Shown here piece after piece: positions 15,201 through 30,200 of a DNA stretch of 64,000 nt; the stretch's first letter is position 1, and each line of letters opens with the position of its first letter. A program made the position numbers and the translations under genes. This DNA is from Pipra filicauda (Eukaryota; Chordata; Aves; Passeriformes; Pipridae): contig NW_024104376.1 in assembly GCF_003945595.2 (NCBI RefSeq), forward strand, positions 248,001 through 312,000, written 5' to 3'. The notes under the pieces are model-generated. The model worked only from the letters and a program-made list of their open reading frames with translations, had not been told where the DNA came from and searched no databases.

Positions 15201-18200
15201 ATATAATCATCCTTCAGAAGTGGTCTGTGAGAAGGAACTTTGGATGATAACATTTCAAACTCAGATGCTTCAGTTTAGTGATGGAACAGGTTTCATCTGT
15301 TATTTAACTAGATGAAGACAATCCAGTTCTGTGAGCTAGAGCTGACATTCAGAACTCAGAATACCACAGTCTTGTACATTGTTAAAAAAAGATTATTTCC
15401 TTTCCTTGCTCTTTCAAATACTCTCAACGTTAAAAATATCAACAAATTAGTGCTATGTGTTAGCCTCATGCACATTTTCTCAAAACACATGGGTCTTTTG
15501 AACGAAAGAGAGTAAAGCAAGAAAAGTATGTGTGCAAATGGAGACAGGCAGGTCCTTAGAAAGTCAACAAGCACAAAGAGCTTTGAAACATCCGAAAAGT
15601 GCCTTCATAGAAATATCAGCTAGAGAACATTCTGTAACATTTACTGTTTAGTTTAGCATATCACCTTTCCATCAACTCTCCTAACCACATATTTACAGTT
15701 GTGGCATAAAACATCATGCAGTGCATTAACTAAGGCTTTTTTCAACAACAGTAAAAAAAAGTAATAGATTAAAACAAACACATTCTTTACCTTATTCTTC
15801 CTGTTATCGTTATACTTGATCAAATCCAAAATAAACATTAAAACCTCCTTAGGACAGAGATTGTGAACATCCCTCAGAAGGGCCATGGCAACAGGCATAG
15901 TCTGTGTAATGAAATTAATACTAGCATCATTCTTACATTAGTGGAATGATAGTTACACCCTGAAAAAAAGTACATCCTGAAAATCAGCAATTAACAAATT
16001 TACAAGAGCAAATCTCTGAAAAGTTGTACTTAAATAACTTCTGAAAGACTTACCACATGCTATCTAATTTTCAGATCAAATAAACTATGTAGTTATTGCT
16101 CAATAATTAGTCACAAAAAGAAAAATGTATATCCAAGAACAGACTCTCGAGTCAAGACACTATTAAAAAGGTAATGAAACCAATGAAAGACAGAAAATGA
16201 TGATGGAATTAATTCTGAAACAGACACTGAATTTGGGTGTTTTCACGTGAACACAATGTCTAAGCTTCCAGTACCACTGAGATGTACAGAAACAAGAGGG
16301 TCAGTGAAGCCTCAAGAATTATTAGCCAGACAGGTATTACTCTGATCAGGTATTTATTTTAGAATGAGCTAAAAGCTCCACTCAACACAGATTTAGGAAT
16401 CTTACTCTAGATCTACAAACTTGGGACATGAGATTAAAAAGGGACAAGAGTGTAAGATTTAGTGGTAAAGAATGAGCAGTGACAAAAAAAGACAGAAAAA
16501 TGTAAGAGAAGGTCCAAGAAAGAGATGTGGGAAGAAGGATAAACCAATTTTGGACAGAGTCGAAAAACAAAATTTGAGTTTTCTCTATCATCAGTGATAT
16601 GAAATCTATGAAATAAGAACTCAATTGCACAATAATTATAAAGTGAATCCTAAGAAAATTGTAATTAATTTTGTTATCCACTGTTCAACCAAAAATTATA
16701 GGTTCCAGTAAAAAAAACCTGTCTAACACCAAAATAAGCTGCAGCAATACATGATGTTGACAACAGAAAGAAGAGGGCAAGAAGGATTATGCAGTGTCTT
16801 GGCCTAAAAAGTCCACCAATTTAGGATTTATGAGATTATAACTGCTACTAAAGAAAAAAGGCAGTTGCTGAATTCATAAAATTAGTAGTTTCCTTACAAT
16901 GCTATTTAAGAATGAGCTCACAAATAATTGCAAATAATTATTTTATGCACTCCATTCTTCTGAAGAAACTGTTAATTTAACTTGAGCTACTCAGAAAAAA
17001 ATTGTTAAAATTTTTTAAATTGTTTTTTTTTGCTAAGATGGAACAAACAGAAGACATATGAAAAAGAATTAGTTACTTTGGATTTTTATGAAGGGGTAAA
17101 GCAGGATTCTGCTATCCAGGTTCCTGTAACTGTCAACTGTAGGAACATTTTCCTATTTTGACAATTCTTTTAAAACATTCATTCATTGAGAAAAATAAAT
17201 TTTACCTTTTGCAGAAAGTAGCTTTGAAAGTTCATGAAATTGTTGGTCTTCACAATGTTTGGACAAGTCTTACAACAAAACATTCGGGTAAAGAGTGACT
17301 TCATGGCTGGTGGTCCTGTCCACGTACTTACCATGGAATTTGCAATCTGAATAAGCAGGGGGGAAGGGAAATCATATTAACATGACCACTGCAAGTTTAG
17401 TTTGGCTGTAGAAAAATACACATTTCCCATAATCAAAAAGGATAATTGCCAAGAACATTCTCTCCTTTAAATAGATACTTATTTTCATCATTGTATTATC
17501 TTATATTAGCTAAGTTTTCACTGTCAGTCCCAATATATCCTCTCTACATTAAAGGTAAATTTTATGAAAATTGTTCCACTTGGAAGATGTCTGCAACTAA
17601 TTATCTTTCCATGATAAACTTCTGTTCTTAATTATTTTCTCTTTCATATATTTTAGATGAAAATCCTGTGTTCACTAAGCCAAGTTTTCTGACTCTACGG
17701 AAGCCAGTGATGGAAGAGTATTTTGCAATACCATCTTCCCCAATTTACCCTGCCAGTAACCTCAGCCTAGACTATAAAATAGGCCTCAGCCACCCTAAGA
17801 ATAAAAGACCACCCCTAAAGTGAAAGGCAAGGCAGTTCCCTCTAACTTTAATTGTAATTTACTAATAAAGACTGTGCATTGAGAACAATTTATTGCTGTA
17901 GTCTGCTTTGGTACCACAAAGATAAAACTGCTTTTTGTGCCTTCCCAGCATCCTGAGTTTCGTACGTTTGCTGTATGGAGCACTGAAAGCCTGCAGACAA
18001 GAACACTTGTGCCTGCTGATGGTTAATGTGCTTGATGTGTGCGTGCACACAAACAAATGGGACCAATGCACCCTACAATGTGGCAGGAATTTCCATCGTT
18101 TCAGACCCACCAAAAGCTAAGGAAAAATCTGTTCTCACACAGAAATAAATGAATTTGATAATTTTCTTCTAAATTATTTAGCTTGTTTCAACTGCTATTA

Positions 18201-21200
18201 CATACACAGGAAGTGAAAGAAAAGCAAGAGGCTATCTCAATATGGGCACCAATCTGTTTCACTGTTGCTCTTGCGTAAAATGGGTGCTTTATTACTGAAA
18301 ACCATTTTCCCACTAAGTCAGGCTTCAAAGGAAAGTCAGAGAGGGAAAATACTGTAGTCACACTCAATGTTCCGTTTGCAATAACTGAAGTGTTCAAATT
18401 AAAGATGCAGGTATAGCTTTTTCTGTAAACTTCAACTACTCTTCCTGCAGAGGACGCTTAATCCCAGACTGCTTAGAAACCATGACGAAGAACTTAAAAC
18501 TGCAAATAGGAAATTTATGTAGCAGTGTCAGATAAAATCCAATCCCTAAAATATCTAAGTTTACTATGTTTACAAGACATTCACAATTCCATTAATATCA
18601 GGGTGTATATTTTAAAACATTAACTTATTTTAAGCATTTCATTTTGCAAAAACTGCAGATGAACAACTGTATTTTCAAGTTAAATCAATAATACATAAAT
18701 CATCATCTTTTCAGTATTTTTTGGTTTTATCATGTGTTCTGACTCATTTGAATTTCTCTTTACTGACAGAATCCAATTTTTCTACTTATTCTACTGATCC
18801 GTTACACACTGAATTAAATATATCTGCACATTCTCTGAACAATAATGCAAGTAGCCTGCCTTCCTGTCTTGCATTATTTCTACTTGAAAAGGCAGCAGGT
18901 ACACTCCATTTCTGCATCATTCAGTTCAGTACAGCATAAAAAAGTGCACTAAGATGTAACTGTCATGCACAGCTATGAATCTCCTCAATGTTTGGGAGGG
19001 AAAAGTTTGTGATGGTAGTGTTCCTTTTTAAAACTTTATTGCATATCCCCAATACTGAAACGGATTCAAACTGGAAAATCAGCCTGCATAGTCCTAGGAA
19101 TTAATACTGTGACATTATTTTCTCCTTTCTCTGTATGTGTTATGTTTGTTGTGAAGGACTCTGCACAGAGTGTGTGTGTGTGCGCACGTAAACACATATC
19201 TCTTAATTTCTTTATGGATGAGGATTTAATGTGCCTCCTGGATACTCTATGGCTGAGAGACTGAAGTGCTGTTTTAATATGATGTATATTGAGAAAGTGT
19301 AGTAAATTCAGTTTGATAATTGCATTGTCACAAATCATTTCTCTGTATCAACAGGAATACACTAAGAACATTTGACAACAGTAACTGCAATCCAGCTAGA
19401 AACTGCAAATCAACAAAAAAGAACCCTCCCACCAAATAAACATGAGGGACTTGGTTTTTTTCAATAAAGAATACAAATCCTGAATATTTAAAAGCCGAGA
19501 AAATAAACACAGTTAATGACAACAGGAAGCTATTCCTGCTAACGTCCTGATGTTGGAATCACTAACAGAATCTATTACACTTTTCCTCCTAGGTAACTTA
19601 CATAAACATATGTACAACTCTGTTCTGCCATGTTCCTTCACCTTGATTCAGTGTCACAGCCATACTTTCTGCTTGCCTTATAATCCTCTTTTCTGTAAGT
19701 CAACCACCTTATCCATAGACCTAAGATTTTCCATACAATTACAACTGAACAAACCCAGTAATGATTATCTGCAGCCCAACTGCCTAAGAATTCAAAGTAA
19801 AGACAGAAAAAACTATTGCATTTAAATGCTTTAACAACTGTTTTTTCAAATATTTATCTGTGGGATATACACTCTTAGATATTCCAAGTGAACTTATTAC
19901 GAAAAGCACATATTTTAAGTCAGATACTGGCAGCACCAACACCAGCACAAAGACTGGCAGTTTTACATCAGCGCTTCATAATATTAAAATACTTTGTCAA
20001 AAACACTTCTTGGATTTTGATTTTTAAAATATGGCCTAAGGATTTATTTCTATACAGGTACTGAATTATTCCCAACAGGTATACAGCAGAAAGATGCCAA
20101 TAATCTGAACTCTACAAATTGTCAATATATATGTCTTCACATCCATAAAAGTATGTCACCAACATGCCTTTTCAGAAACTCTTGTTCTTCTGTTTTTCCA
20201 TCCAGTTGTTTTATGGGGCTTTCTAATTTTCATTCTTAATGTTAATTTTGTGCCTAACAAAAAAAGATCTTCCCTTTTCAAGACAATTATTTGGTTTTTA
20301 ATATTTAATTCTAGCCCAATTTGATGCTTGTTTTGTGACCCTATTCAATCTGAAACGATACAGAGCAGCAATGTGAATTCATATTAGCAAAGATGAATTT
20401 CAGCACTTCAGAGTTCTCAACAAATTGGCCAAGGAACTTCCCTGTAAAATAATAAAAATATACTTTGGTTCTGAAAAAAATTTAAACAAAAGTCTTTTAT
20501 TTCTGCCACCTAATGAAATCTGGAAAAATCCCTTGTGGTTTTCATGTCTGACATCTCAATTTTGACAATTATGAAAGCCTTATGTAGTCTCCATTTACAG
20601 ACTAAAATAATACAGCTTTCCTTTCAAATCGGTCATGTTAAAAATACTTGGCGAATACATTTAAGAGGCTAAATATCAAGCCATTTTAAGAACTGTGATG
20701 GGTTTTGACCCTTTTTCAAACATTTACAAAATCTAGTGGATTTCTTCCCTTACTCCCACACCCAGACAACCTCACCTTTGCAAGGCAGAAGCAGGCCATC
20801 ATTCTCACCCGGTAGAAACACTGTTCCTGTTCCAGGATATCAGTCAGTGCAAGACGTGATGCTGGAGTAGGGAACTTTTCCAATGCCAGAATGGCTTCTT
20901 CTTGTGCAACCACATCTCTCTCATATCGAAGCTGATACTGCCACATGAAATCAGACTGTTCAAATTCTACCTTCCTCAGTACTGACATATCGGGGTCTAT
21001 TCTTATCCAGAGCAAAGGGGAATCAGCACTAAGACAGACACGAAAAACATTAATAGTTTACAAAATTTCAAGACTGTACAAATTTCAAAGATGTTCTAAC
21101 TTGCTCTGAGTTATTTGTAAAGTGTTTAGATGCAAAGAACCATAAAAAAAACTAGGTTAGAGGGGACTTTTGAAAGTCTCCTAGTCCAATCTCCTGCTTC

Positions 21201-24200
21201 TAGGATGGCAATTCTATAGCCTCCCAGGGCAATCTGTCCAAACCCGTAATACATCAAAGTGAACACAGTGTTTTAGTATTTTTAACCTACAGATCTGTGT
21301 TTATGGTAAACTACTGTATAATCTCAGTTTATTTGATTCTGCTTTCTCAGATGCGGTAAGTGAGAAGCACTTTATCACCTTCTAAAGGTTAAGACTACCA
21401 AAAAAAAACCAAGAAAGGAAATCTGATGGTAAATATCCATTTTTTTTTATCAATAGATGTGAAAGTGCTTTACAACCACACACATGCTATGATGTTGAAA
21501 GCTGACAAGGGTAACCATGCAAATGATATAAAAGTGAAAGTATCAATAGATGGGATTAAAGTTATCCTACAGATAAAATGACGCAGCTGTATTCCATCTG
21601 AACAAGCATTTTATGCTTTAGTATTCACACAGCACCATAATTGCAGAAGGAATTTACGGGAGCAACAAGCACAAACAATGCAATAAATTCTCTTATTTGT
21701 TTTTCCACATAAAAGTTACAACAGCAAAATACTGACACAGAATTAGGAGAGAGTTTGGAATGATGAAAAGAGCATCATTATAAATATGAGGTGTATGTCT
21801 TTATACATCTTAGAATATCTAGAATTACCATCAAGATAGTAGCTAGAGAAGAAAGGACAATGATAAAGTGTATACTTGGGATTTAGAAGAATAAGAAAGA
21901 ATGTATATGATATTTTTGGAGCAGAGGAGTCCAAACTGGAGAACAGAATGACTGCATCACAGATTAGAAGGTTATCAGGTAAAGTGTAAGTCATATACCA
22001 GTTCAAAGGTCATTCTAAGATCATTAAAGTCTCAGCTCACTGTAACACAACAGTGACCTGAACATAACCGATAAAAAATCCTCACAAATATTCATGTTTA
22101 TTATTCTTCAATACCATTAAAAGACTATTCATATGTCAACTGTCATATAGAAATGATAGTAATAACTTGCTCAATGTATATATACCTTATAAAATTTTTT
22201 CTCATCATATGAGATGAGGTTAAACTTATGAGAATCTCCAACACTTTTAAAGTGACAAGCAATCTTCCCTTCTTCAAAGAGACACCACTGGTTTTCAAGA
22301 GCAGATTATTTACTTCCCTTCTTACAGAAAACAAGGTACCAAAACCTTCATGATTTTTGCAGGCACTACTGGCTCCAACTCAAGGAGGCTAAGGTGGGTA
22401 TTTACACTGAGTAACAATTTGCTTCCAAAGAGCTTAACAGTTCGAACTGAAACTAATGCCAGTGTGAATTTCAGCATGAAGCACTTCATCATTATTTTTA
22501 ATCTAAAAGGATTCTTTTGTAATTAACCACAGATTTCAGAACCTTGTCTGTCTTAGGGCAGTTAAATGGTCCTCATCAACAAAAAATGGCCTTACTTTGT
22601 TTCGAGCAAATTTTTGTTTACATTTTAGCTGTAGAGTCAGCTGAAAGGTATCACTGGAAATGTGTAAGAATTAAGTAATTTATTGTATCACCTTACCATG
22701 CCCAAGATTTATTAGAAAAACAGATTATAGTGGTTAACCAACACTTTTTACACTTTGCCAGCATTTCCTCAGCTACAGAAGAAAAGTCTCAAAGAAGAAA
22801 AAGAAATGTGGTATAGTCTTGAAATCTGCCAGTCATATAACGAAGTACAAGATTATTATCCAGTTCTTCAAAATAGCATGCTTTAGACAAGGAGAACATG
22901 GCTCAGACTCACAGTGAGAAATTACAACAAGCCAACTTACTCCATAGCAGAAAGGTCCATGTCCACCTCTTCTCCATTCATCAGTGGAATCTTTTTCTTC
23001 TTATTTCTATTAAATATAGAAAACAGAAAAAAAAAAGTATTACTTACCAGACTGGCAAATACAAGTTTATAAATGGAGCATAAGCCAGCCAGTGTATTTC
23101 ACCACACCAAAAAATAGTGCTCTCTCCAGCAAAAAGTATTCACAAATTTGAGCTGTGCATCCATTTCTATAATTTTTACTCCCATCATTTTTACAATTAC
23201 ACACAAAGGTAGAACTTTGAGAAGCAGAATTCAAAGTAACTATGAAAGTGCATTAGAAAACTGAGAGAATCTATTTGGGAAGTATGTTGCTTTTCTTGCC
23301 CATTAGTTTTACTGAACAGCACTGGCACTCTTAACAGAAAACTATGCAAGTGCTTCTTTCATGGATCTTCCCTTGAGGCACTCCTCTGGCCTACATTTGT
23401 CTTCCCCCTAATTTGTGATTCCCAATTGAATAATTTCATTATTTGGTTTTCATTCAACTCATTCTGTATAAATAATCTCTTTATAAAACTTTTACAAAAT
23501 TACTTATAATTAAGAACTGCATATAAAATGTAAGATTTCTAGCTGTCCTTAAACAGTAAGACATTCTATTTTCTCCACTTACAGGTAAACCTTGTTTAGT
23601 AAGATTAAGAAAATATAAACATAAAATTCAAAAAAAGCATATATTTATGATCAAATGCACTGTATGTTTGCGTATACCCATACTAAAAATACTTGCAGTT
23701 TGTATTTTAGTTCTTACCTTCTGCTTTTAGAGTGGCAAGGTATATCATGTTTAAGACTGTTTTCTTCAATCTGCAATGTATGGTTGAATGAGCCATCAAG
23801 TTCTTGCACTGTCACTTTGAGCGGACCCTTCAAGTTCATAAGATTTTGTTATTAACATTAAAATTATGCTTGTTAATGTATATATCAAACTTGTACGTGT
23901 AGGTAAAATATGGAAAATGGACCTTACCACGTATTTCTGAGTCCCAGGAGATGTATAGTCTTGTTTTATTTCCAATTCCAATACATTCCGTTTTCTATTA
24001 AATGCAAAGCTACCATAAAATTTTACCACTCCACTCTGATCCCTAATAAGCAGTATAGGAATTCTAGTGCACAATGCAGTAGTTATAAACAAACATAATT
24101 CTCAATTCTTTACACTTGGTTTATGCTTTTTTATTCCTAGAATTTCCTATCCCAATAAAATCAAGGACATGACAACACTTACGTTCATCATGAATTTTTC

Positions 24201-27200
24201 AAGATTTTTGAGGTTTTGGTGCTTCTTTGTTTTTTTTTTTTCTTTAAACAGTTCTTTAATGTCCAGTATTGTCTCTTATGGAGAAAAACTGAAGTACAAT
24301 GAAAACTATCAGTAAGAAAAAATTAATTATGAAAAACTGTACTGGACTCTACCACATCCAATGTCCTCAACATGCTCTCAGAGAAAGTAATCGAGTAAGA
24401 TTTCAGTAATTTCAATATGGTTTGTTTTACTATATATTTTGGTTGAATGAAACCAAAGGGAAAATGTAGACATCAGTTTCTGTTTTCCACCCACACTACA
24501 TTTAACTCAATTATTTTATTCCAGTTTTTCACACTGGGTCATGTGAGCATTCACATGTGTATGTGTACATGAGTTCACATATACATGAGAGTATACAACA
24601 CGAATGATGAAAAGTAACAATCTTACTCTGCATTTTTTCCCCAGGAAATAATTTATGAGGCCAACTCTTCCTGTGAATAATTTCATCATTCGTTGTCTGA
24701 TGACAGCCATTACTGCACTTCATTTATAGTAAAACTAAAACAACTAAACGGAAGCGTTTTAGTCTAATGAGCATTTTCACAAGTCTCTGACAATATAAGA
24801 CAAAAGAAAGGAAGGAAAATCTGTTCTTTCATATCCTGACACTTAGGGGAGGAGCTTCCAGATTCGAAGATGCTTCTTGTTGTACACAGGTTATTAACTT
24901 TTCTCCCAAAATCTGGCCATTTGCCCAGATACATCCAACTGGTTTTGTTCACAGAGGCTGCCTTCATAAAGCTCCGAGACTTTGACATCAGGTAGAGTTT
25001 AAGGCATTTCTAGTGGTTTCTTCAGCATAAGGTTTAAACTCAGCATCAACACAGCCCTTGTTAAGAGCATAAGACAGCTCTACTTAATAAGACCTCCTCC
25101 CAAACAACATAAAGACCTGCTGTGGTCTTACAGAGTGGACAATCTACTGTCACAGGTGTAACAGTGTTTCGAGCACAGTAGGGAGGTTATAATCATAGGA
25201 TTAAATGCAAGGTACAGTTAACAGGATAAGACTTGGGGTCAAAGTCCATAGAAGCTGAAAAATCCCCAAATCTGAGAGTTACAATTCTTCCTTGCTTACA
25301 CAACAGATGTAGTTAAAATTCATCCTGCTCAGATTAATGCTGACATTCAGGTATAGCTGCAGTGGGAATATATATATTGTATTTTCCTCAAATATGGAAA
25401 TAAGAATAATGTGTATTTATACTTCATGAATACTTCTGATGCAAATAAAGTGCTAACTTCCCATATTACTCTATAAATATTAATTACACAGGGCTTTTTA
25501 GTTAGATATTGAGATGCATGAACATTAAGTCAGCTTAGATAAATAATGTATAAATATAAATACCTAGTGTTGTTGTCTGTTAGAACAGTAAGGTATGTTT
25601 TTGCTGCAGTCACGTAGGATTCCAGCCTGTAGTCACATTAAATAAAACTAACAATTAAACCTGTTAAATGGAGCAAATTCAAATTTTCCCTCATATCAAT
25701 CCACAATAAGAAACCCTATTTCTTGCCTAATATCACTGAAATTTGAAGAGTCAACACACAGAGGTTTATTTTACCTGAAATTGTAATATTAACACCAGCT
25801 ACCAAGCTATTAAAGTGTATTGTAATCTATCAGTCTGTGCTTTAGGTCACTTATTTCATGGGGATTTACTGGAAATCACATATTAAAATGCACCAGACTA
25901 TAGCATTTTCCATGTCAGACTTCAGCATATTTCTATGGGCAGTGTCCTCTGGAATCCCTTTAGTATAATTTGGCCTTAAATTCCCACAGAGTTCTTGTGC
26001 TTCTTTCAAAGTAAAACTTAAAATAATGAAATCCCTTCTAGTAAAGAACATGCAAAAAAGCCAGCATAGACTATGAAAAGGCTGTGAAGTCACATATACA
26101 TCTAATTCACACAATAATGTACCTGTTTCATACCTTTCTCCACATTCCTTTAATAGTCCCAATTAAAAAAACAAATTCATTCCCCATATTAACAATCCAG
26201 ACCAAGAATAAAAAGGATACACCCACTGCTTTATTAAAGGTTGGATGTCTTTGCCTGAGACATTTGAGATAGATTTCAAAAACCCAGATGTGGAAACCAA
26301 CATCTGACTCCACATGTGTGACTGGAACTTCTGAGATGAAGCAGTGCTGGCCAGACTCAACAATTTGTTGAAAACCTAAAATGATAAAAAGTTACTAGTT
26401 TCCCTAAATACTTCAATACATAAAATAAGCTTTTATGTTCAGTTGCAGCTGAATTGCAACTAAAGGCCAACATAACAGAAATTGTGATTTGCAGTCTCAA
26501 ATATAACTTTCTCAAAGTTACATATATATATGCACACATAAAATCCATTAAAATCCACCAACTTTCAAAAATCATCTACAGTAAAACAGATCATTATCTC
26601 CTTTTGCAGAAATAAAATATTCATCAGGTTCTCTGCTGCATTTTCAACCTGATAACTTCTTAAAACAGCTCTAGCACAACAACATACATGTTTTCCTTAA
26701 AAAAAAACCCAAACCAACAAAAAAAATGAACCCCCCCTCAAAACCTGAAATTGATATGAAAATATCATTCAGCTCCTGACTGGGTGTTTGTTTGTAGTAC
26801 CCTATCTTTTGTAAGGCATGTCACAAAAGATATTTAGCAAAGAAGAGAAACTACAGTTCTGCAGAAGTTTAGCATTTCAGAATAAAACTACAATCTTCTA
26901 TTCAACTGCTTCTTCTAATCTAAACATCTATGTTCCATCTAGCACTGATAGTTTTATACAGAGGAGAGAGCAGAAGTTGGAGCCTCATTACTTTCATTAT
27001 TTATAATTTCATGAGAGTAGCTCACAACAACATCAGTTAGGGCTCTCAGTTTTAACAACCAATTACAACAACCCAAACCAATGAAATACCCTAAGATTAA
27101 ACAGAATATGCAATATATAAAAAGTATTATAAGATATGCATAAGAATAATAGTTAACCTTATCCTAGCACAAATGACCTACACTTCATGTTTGTTCAGTC

Positions 27201-30200
27201 CTCCTAAAACTGAAACTACAAATGGAATCCTATGACAACCTGTTTTGTTCTTCTCTAAACCCCATTTAATGATTAGAAATGCAATTAAAGACAGAAAGTT
27301 TTCTACATTACGCATACTCATTTAAATACCTACCTGCAACATGAACTCCATGCTAATTCTGTTCTCAATCAGTCTCATAACAAGATGTGCTTTACACTGG
27401 AACATAGTGTAATACTCCCAGGACAGTGTATGAGGGTGTTTGATAGAAAAATGTAAATGTGATGCAGGGCTGAAAAAAAAAACAAAACAGCTCTCTATTT
27501 GCCATTTTATTGAATGAAACTTAAAATGTACCTAGCACAAAGCTTAGAGTTGTACCAACAATTACTTAAGATCTCTTGTGCAGCTTTAGTTATAAATAAT
27601 GGCATGCTTACAATGATCACTCATTTGTACAGAGAGGTGACAAGGGTGTTATGTATCTGGAATCCAGCAAGTACTGGATGGAGACTAATGGCACACAATA
27701 CCTGTTGTAAAGACACTGGTGGCACTAACAGACTGAGCAAGGAATCTGTGACTTTTTTTGGAAATTACTAATGAATCAATGTTCTTCCTGCTCCACTTCC
27801 CTTTTAAGAGTGACTTATACTGTATATAGTAAATATTTTTGATTTAAATAAATAACTCTGTAACTAAAGAAAAGTAGGAGTTTTACAATTCAAGCAGACT
27901 TTCATGTGATGAGCCAAAGCAATTGCTTTCTCCTTATTTTAGTTAGCAACTTTATCTTTCAGTACTTTGGCAAACTTGATATCTTCTAAATCAGATAATA
28001 TGCCAAGAAAGACTAGGCAGAGCATCACATTACAGCTACCACACTGTTTCCATAATTTGAACTATCTGTGGTGTTCCTTCACATATACCCTTTATGACTA
28101 TAAGCAAAACATTTTAAATGGTTTAAGTTCATTCCATATCAGAAGACAAACAAATGGTGAAACTCCCAAAACTTTAAGAAACAGAACCAATTTCTCAATA
28201 GTCTTAGTGGCCATACAGCAATAAAGCACCAAAAGACTTTAATTTTGATGGAAATAAATTTTCTCCACCAAGTTTTACATTTCAGAACACAAGTATTCTG
28301 ACTTGTGGTCCAGTTTCAAAGTAAAAAAGTAGCTGTAATACAGAATGCTTTAGAAAAATAAGACTTTTTTTGCCTCCTTTCAAGTAGGCTACTTCTCTTG
28401 AGAAGTACAAATAATTAAAAGTCTGACTTAATTTTATTGATGAACCAAGTCTGTGGCAACTCTATGTTGTTGTGCTATGTTTTTTCTTTTTTTTTTTTTT
28501 CACAGAACATTTGAGTTTTCCATGAATGAATAACAAACATCAGAAGAAATTGCACCCACACCATGTCAGGCCAACTTCTTAAGAAGTGGAAATCCAGACT
28601 TATTTTATGCTGGTTGGTGGTTAATTAGAAATTGGCCATTGCAACATTGAGATGCCAGCAACTTAAAATTTCTGGGCTCAAAACTGGATTCTTCCCCTGT
28701 GATTCTCACTTACAGATAACCTAACTAAACCATTTCCAGATGAACCAGACACCAGAATTGTCCAAAGACTTTAGAAGGCACAGCAATACAGAATGAAATG
28801 ATTTACAGATTGTAACGATCAAAGGTAAGTGCTATAAGCTGGATCTTTCATGCCAGCTACCTCAGGAAGAGACTGCTTTCCCAAACTTTCAAAGACCTAT
28901 TAAACAAACCATTTTAACTTCAACCACTCTTTCTATGCAGTTGAAAGATGTATTGCAGCAAGTATTCTAGCAGGACAGGACCAGTACTTAGCTCCTTATC
29001 TGCAGCCCTTAAGATTTCAGGAGATGACAAAAACCAAGGCAGCTGCAGTGCCTTAATAATTTTTCCATCTTTCTATTTATTGGGAGATTCCCTTTACTTT
29101 GCTTATGAGTATCTGTTGAAACACCTTAAGAAGATACAAAAAGAAAAGTATTTGTAAATCTAAGCAAGTACTAAGCCCTAATCTAAGCCCTTCTTAGGTA
29201 CAGTAATTATATGAAAAAGAAGTACATAGGTTTACTCCTTGCTGTTTCTGGTTGATAAGCAAGTTTTCCTTATCACAATTCTCCTGTTATTTTGGATAAT
29301 TCTCTATTCTGAGGTAGGGAAGGTTTAGCAACAATCAAAGAATTGAAATTCAAGGGGGAAACTGAGGTTGTGGTTCAGACATTATATAATAATTTGGTCT
29401 CAGTATAAAAACTATTTATCCAGCTTCAAATTATACAGTTGATTGACTCTGGTAAAATTCTTTTCTTGCAAATTACAACCAAGCCAGGACCCACATTCTT
29501 GGCCTTCTTAAAGTTACTAAGTGTTGATTGATTTTGGTACTGGTTACACTATTTAACTGCAAAACAAACTTTGCATTTGACAGTTATATTCTGTAGTTCA
29601 TTCAATATCAGCATATTTCTTCAGATAATATTTTTCTTCAACCATTATACTTCTAAAACTTTTATTGAATTGGCACCAAATGAGAAAATTAGTAATATGG
29701 ACCTAGAACCCTTGTCAAAGTGGAAACTGAACCAACACTTCCATGGAAATTTATAATGATCATGCTCTTGAACACAGTCCTGGCATTCAATATAGACCTG
29801 CTAGTAAGCTTCTTCCATATGAAATATATCTTTATAAATTTCTTCAACTTTTTAATTTTTATAATAGGGTGGTACCAGCAGAATCAAAATTGAATAGAAC
29901 CAAAGTCTGAGAGAGGAGAACACAAAATGAAAACATAAGACACAAAGCTTTGTTCTGAAGCTTTCATCCATATAGCAGTTAACCTGCAGTTTCCTTTCTT
30001 TCACTTGCTCAAGGTCTGGGATTTTGTCTTTTAGAACAAGGGTTCTGGAGAGCAGAGTCTGTGTTACACCAGACATAAACAGGAAGAACCTGTAAGACCT
30101 GTGTTTTGCATAGAAATTAATTCACGTGTCTGAAAGAAGGTGGGGTTTTTTTCTCCTCGATGATTTATTATATTATTCTACTTCTAATTCAGTTGAAAAA

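Larger units (their letters stand above)
10751..20775 (-). other. TAF2 introns with no recognised elements
   Basis: Intron sequence between the exons at 13368-13507, 14047-14240, 15791-15901 and 17206-17346, and on to exon 16. It is AT-rich with poly-A/poly-T runs. The 3.4-kb intron at 17347-20775 holds a short (TG)n run near 19170 and nothing else I recognise. Confidence 0.55.

Noticed and set aside
24764..24988. A possible exon or retrocopy on the minus strand
   Set aside because: The frame does not match TAF2 or any protein I know and lacks suitable flanking splice sites. It may be an old repeat.
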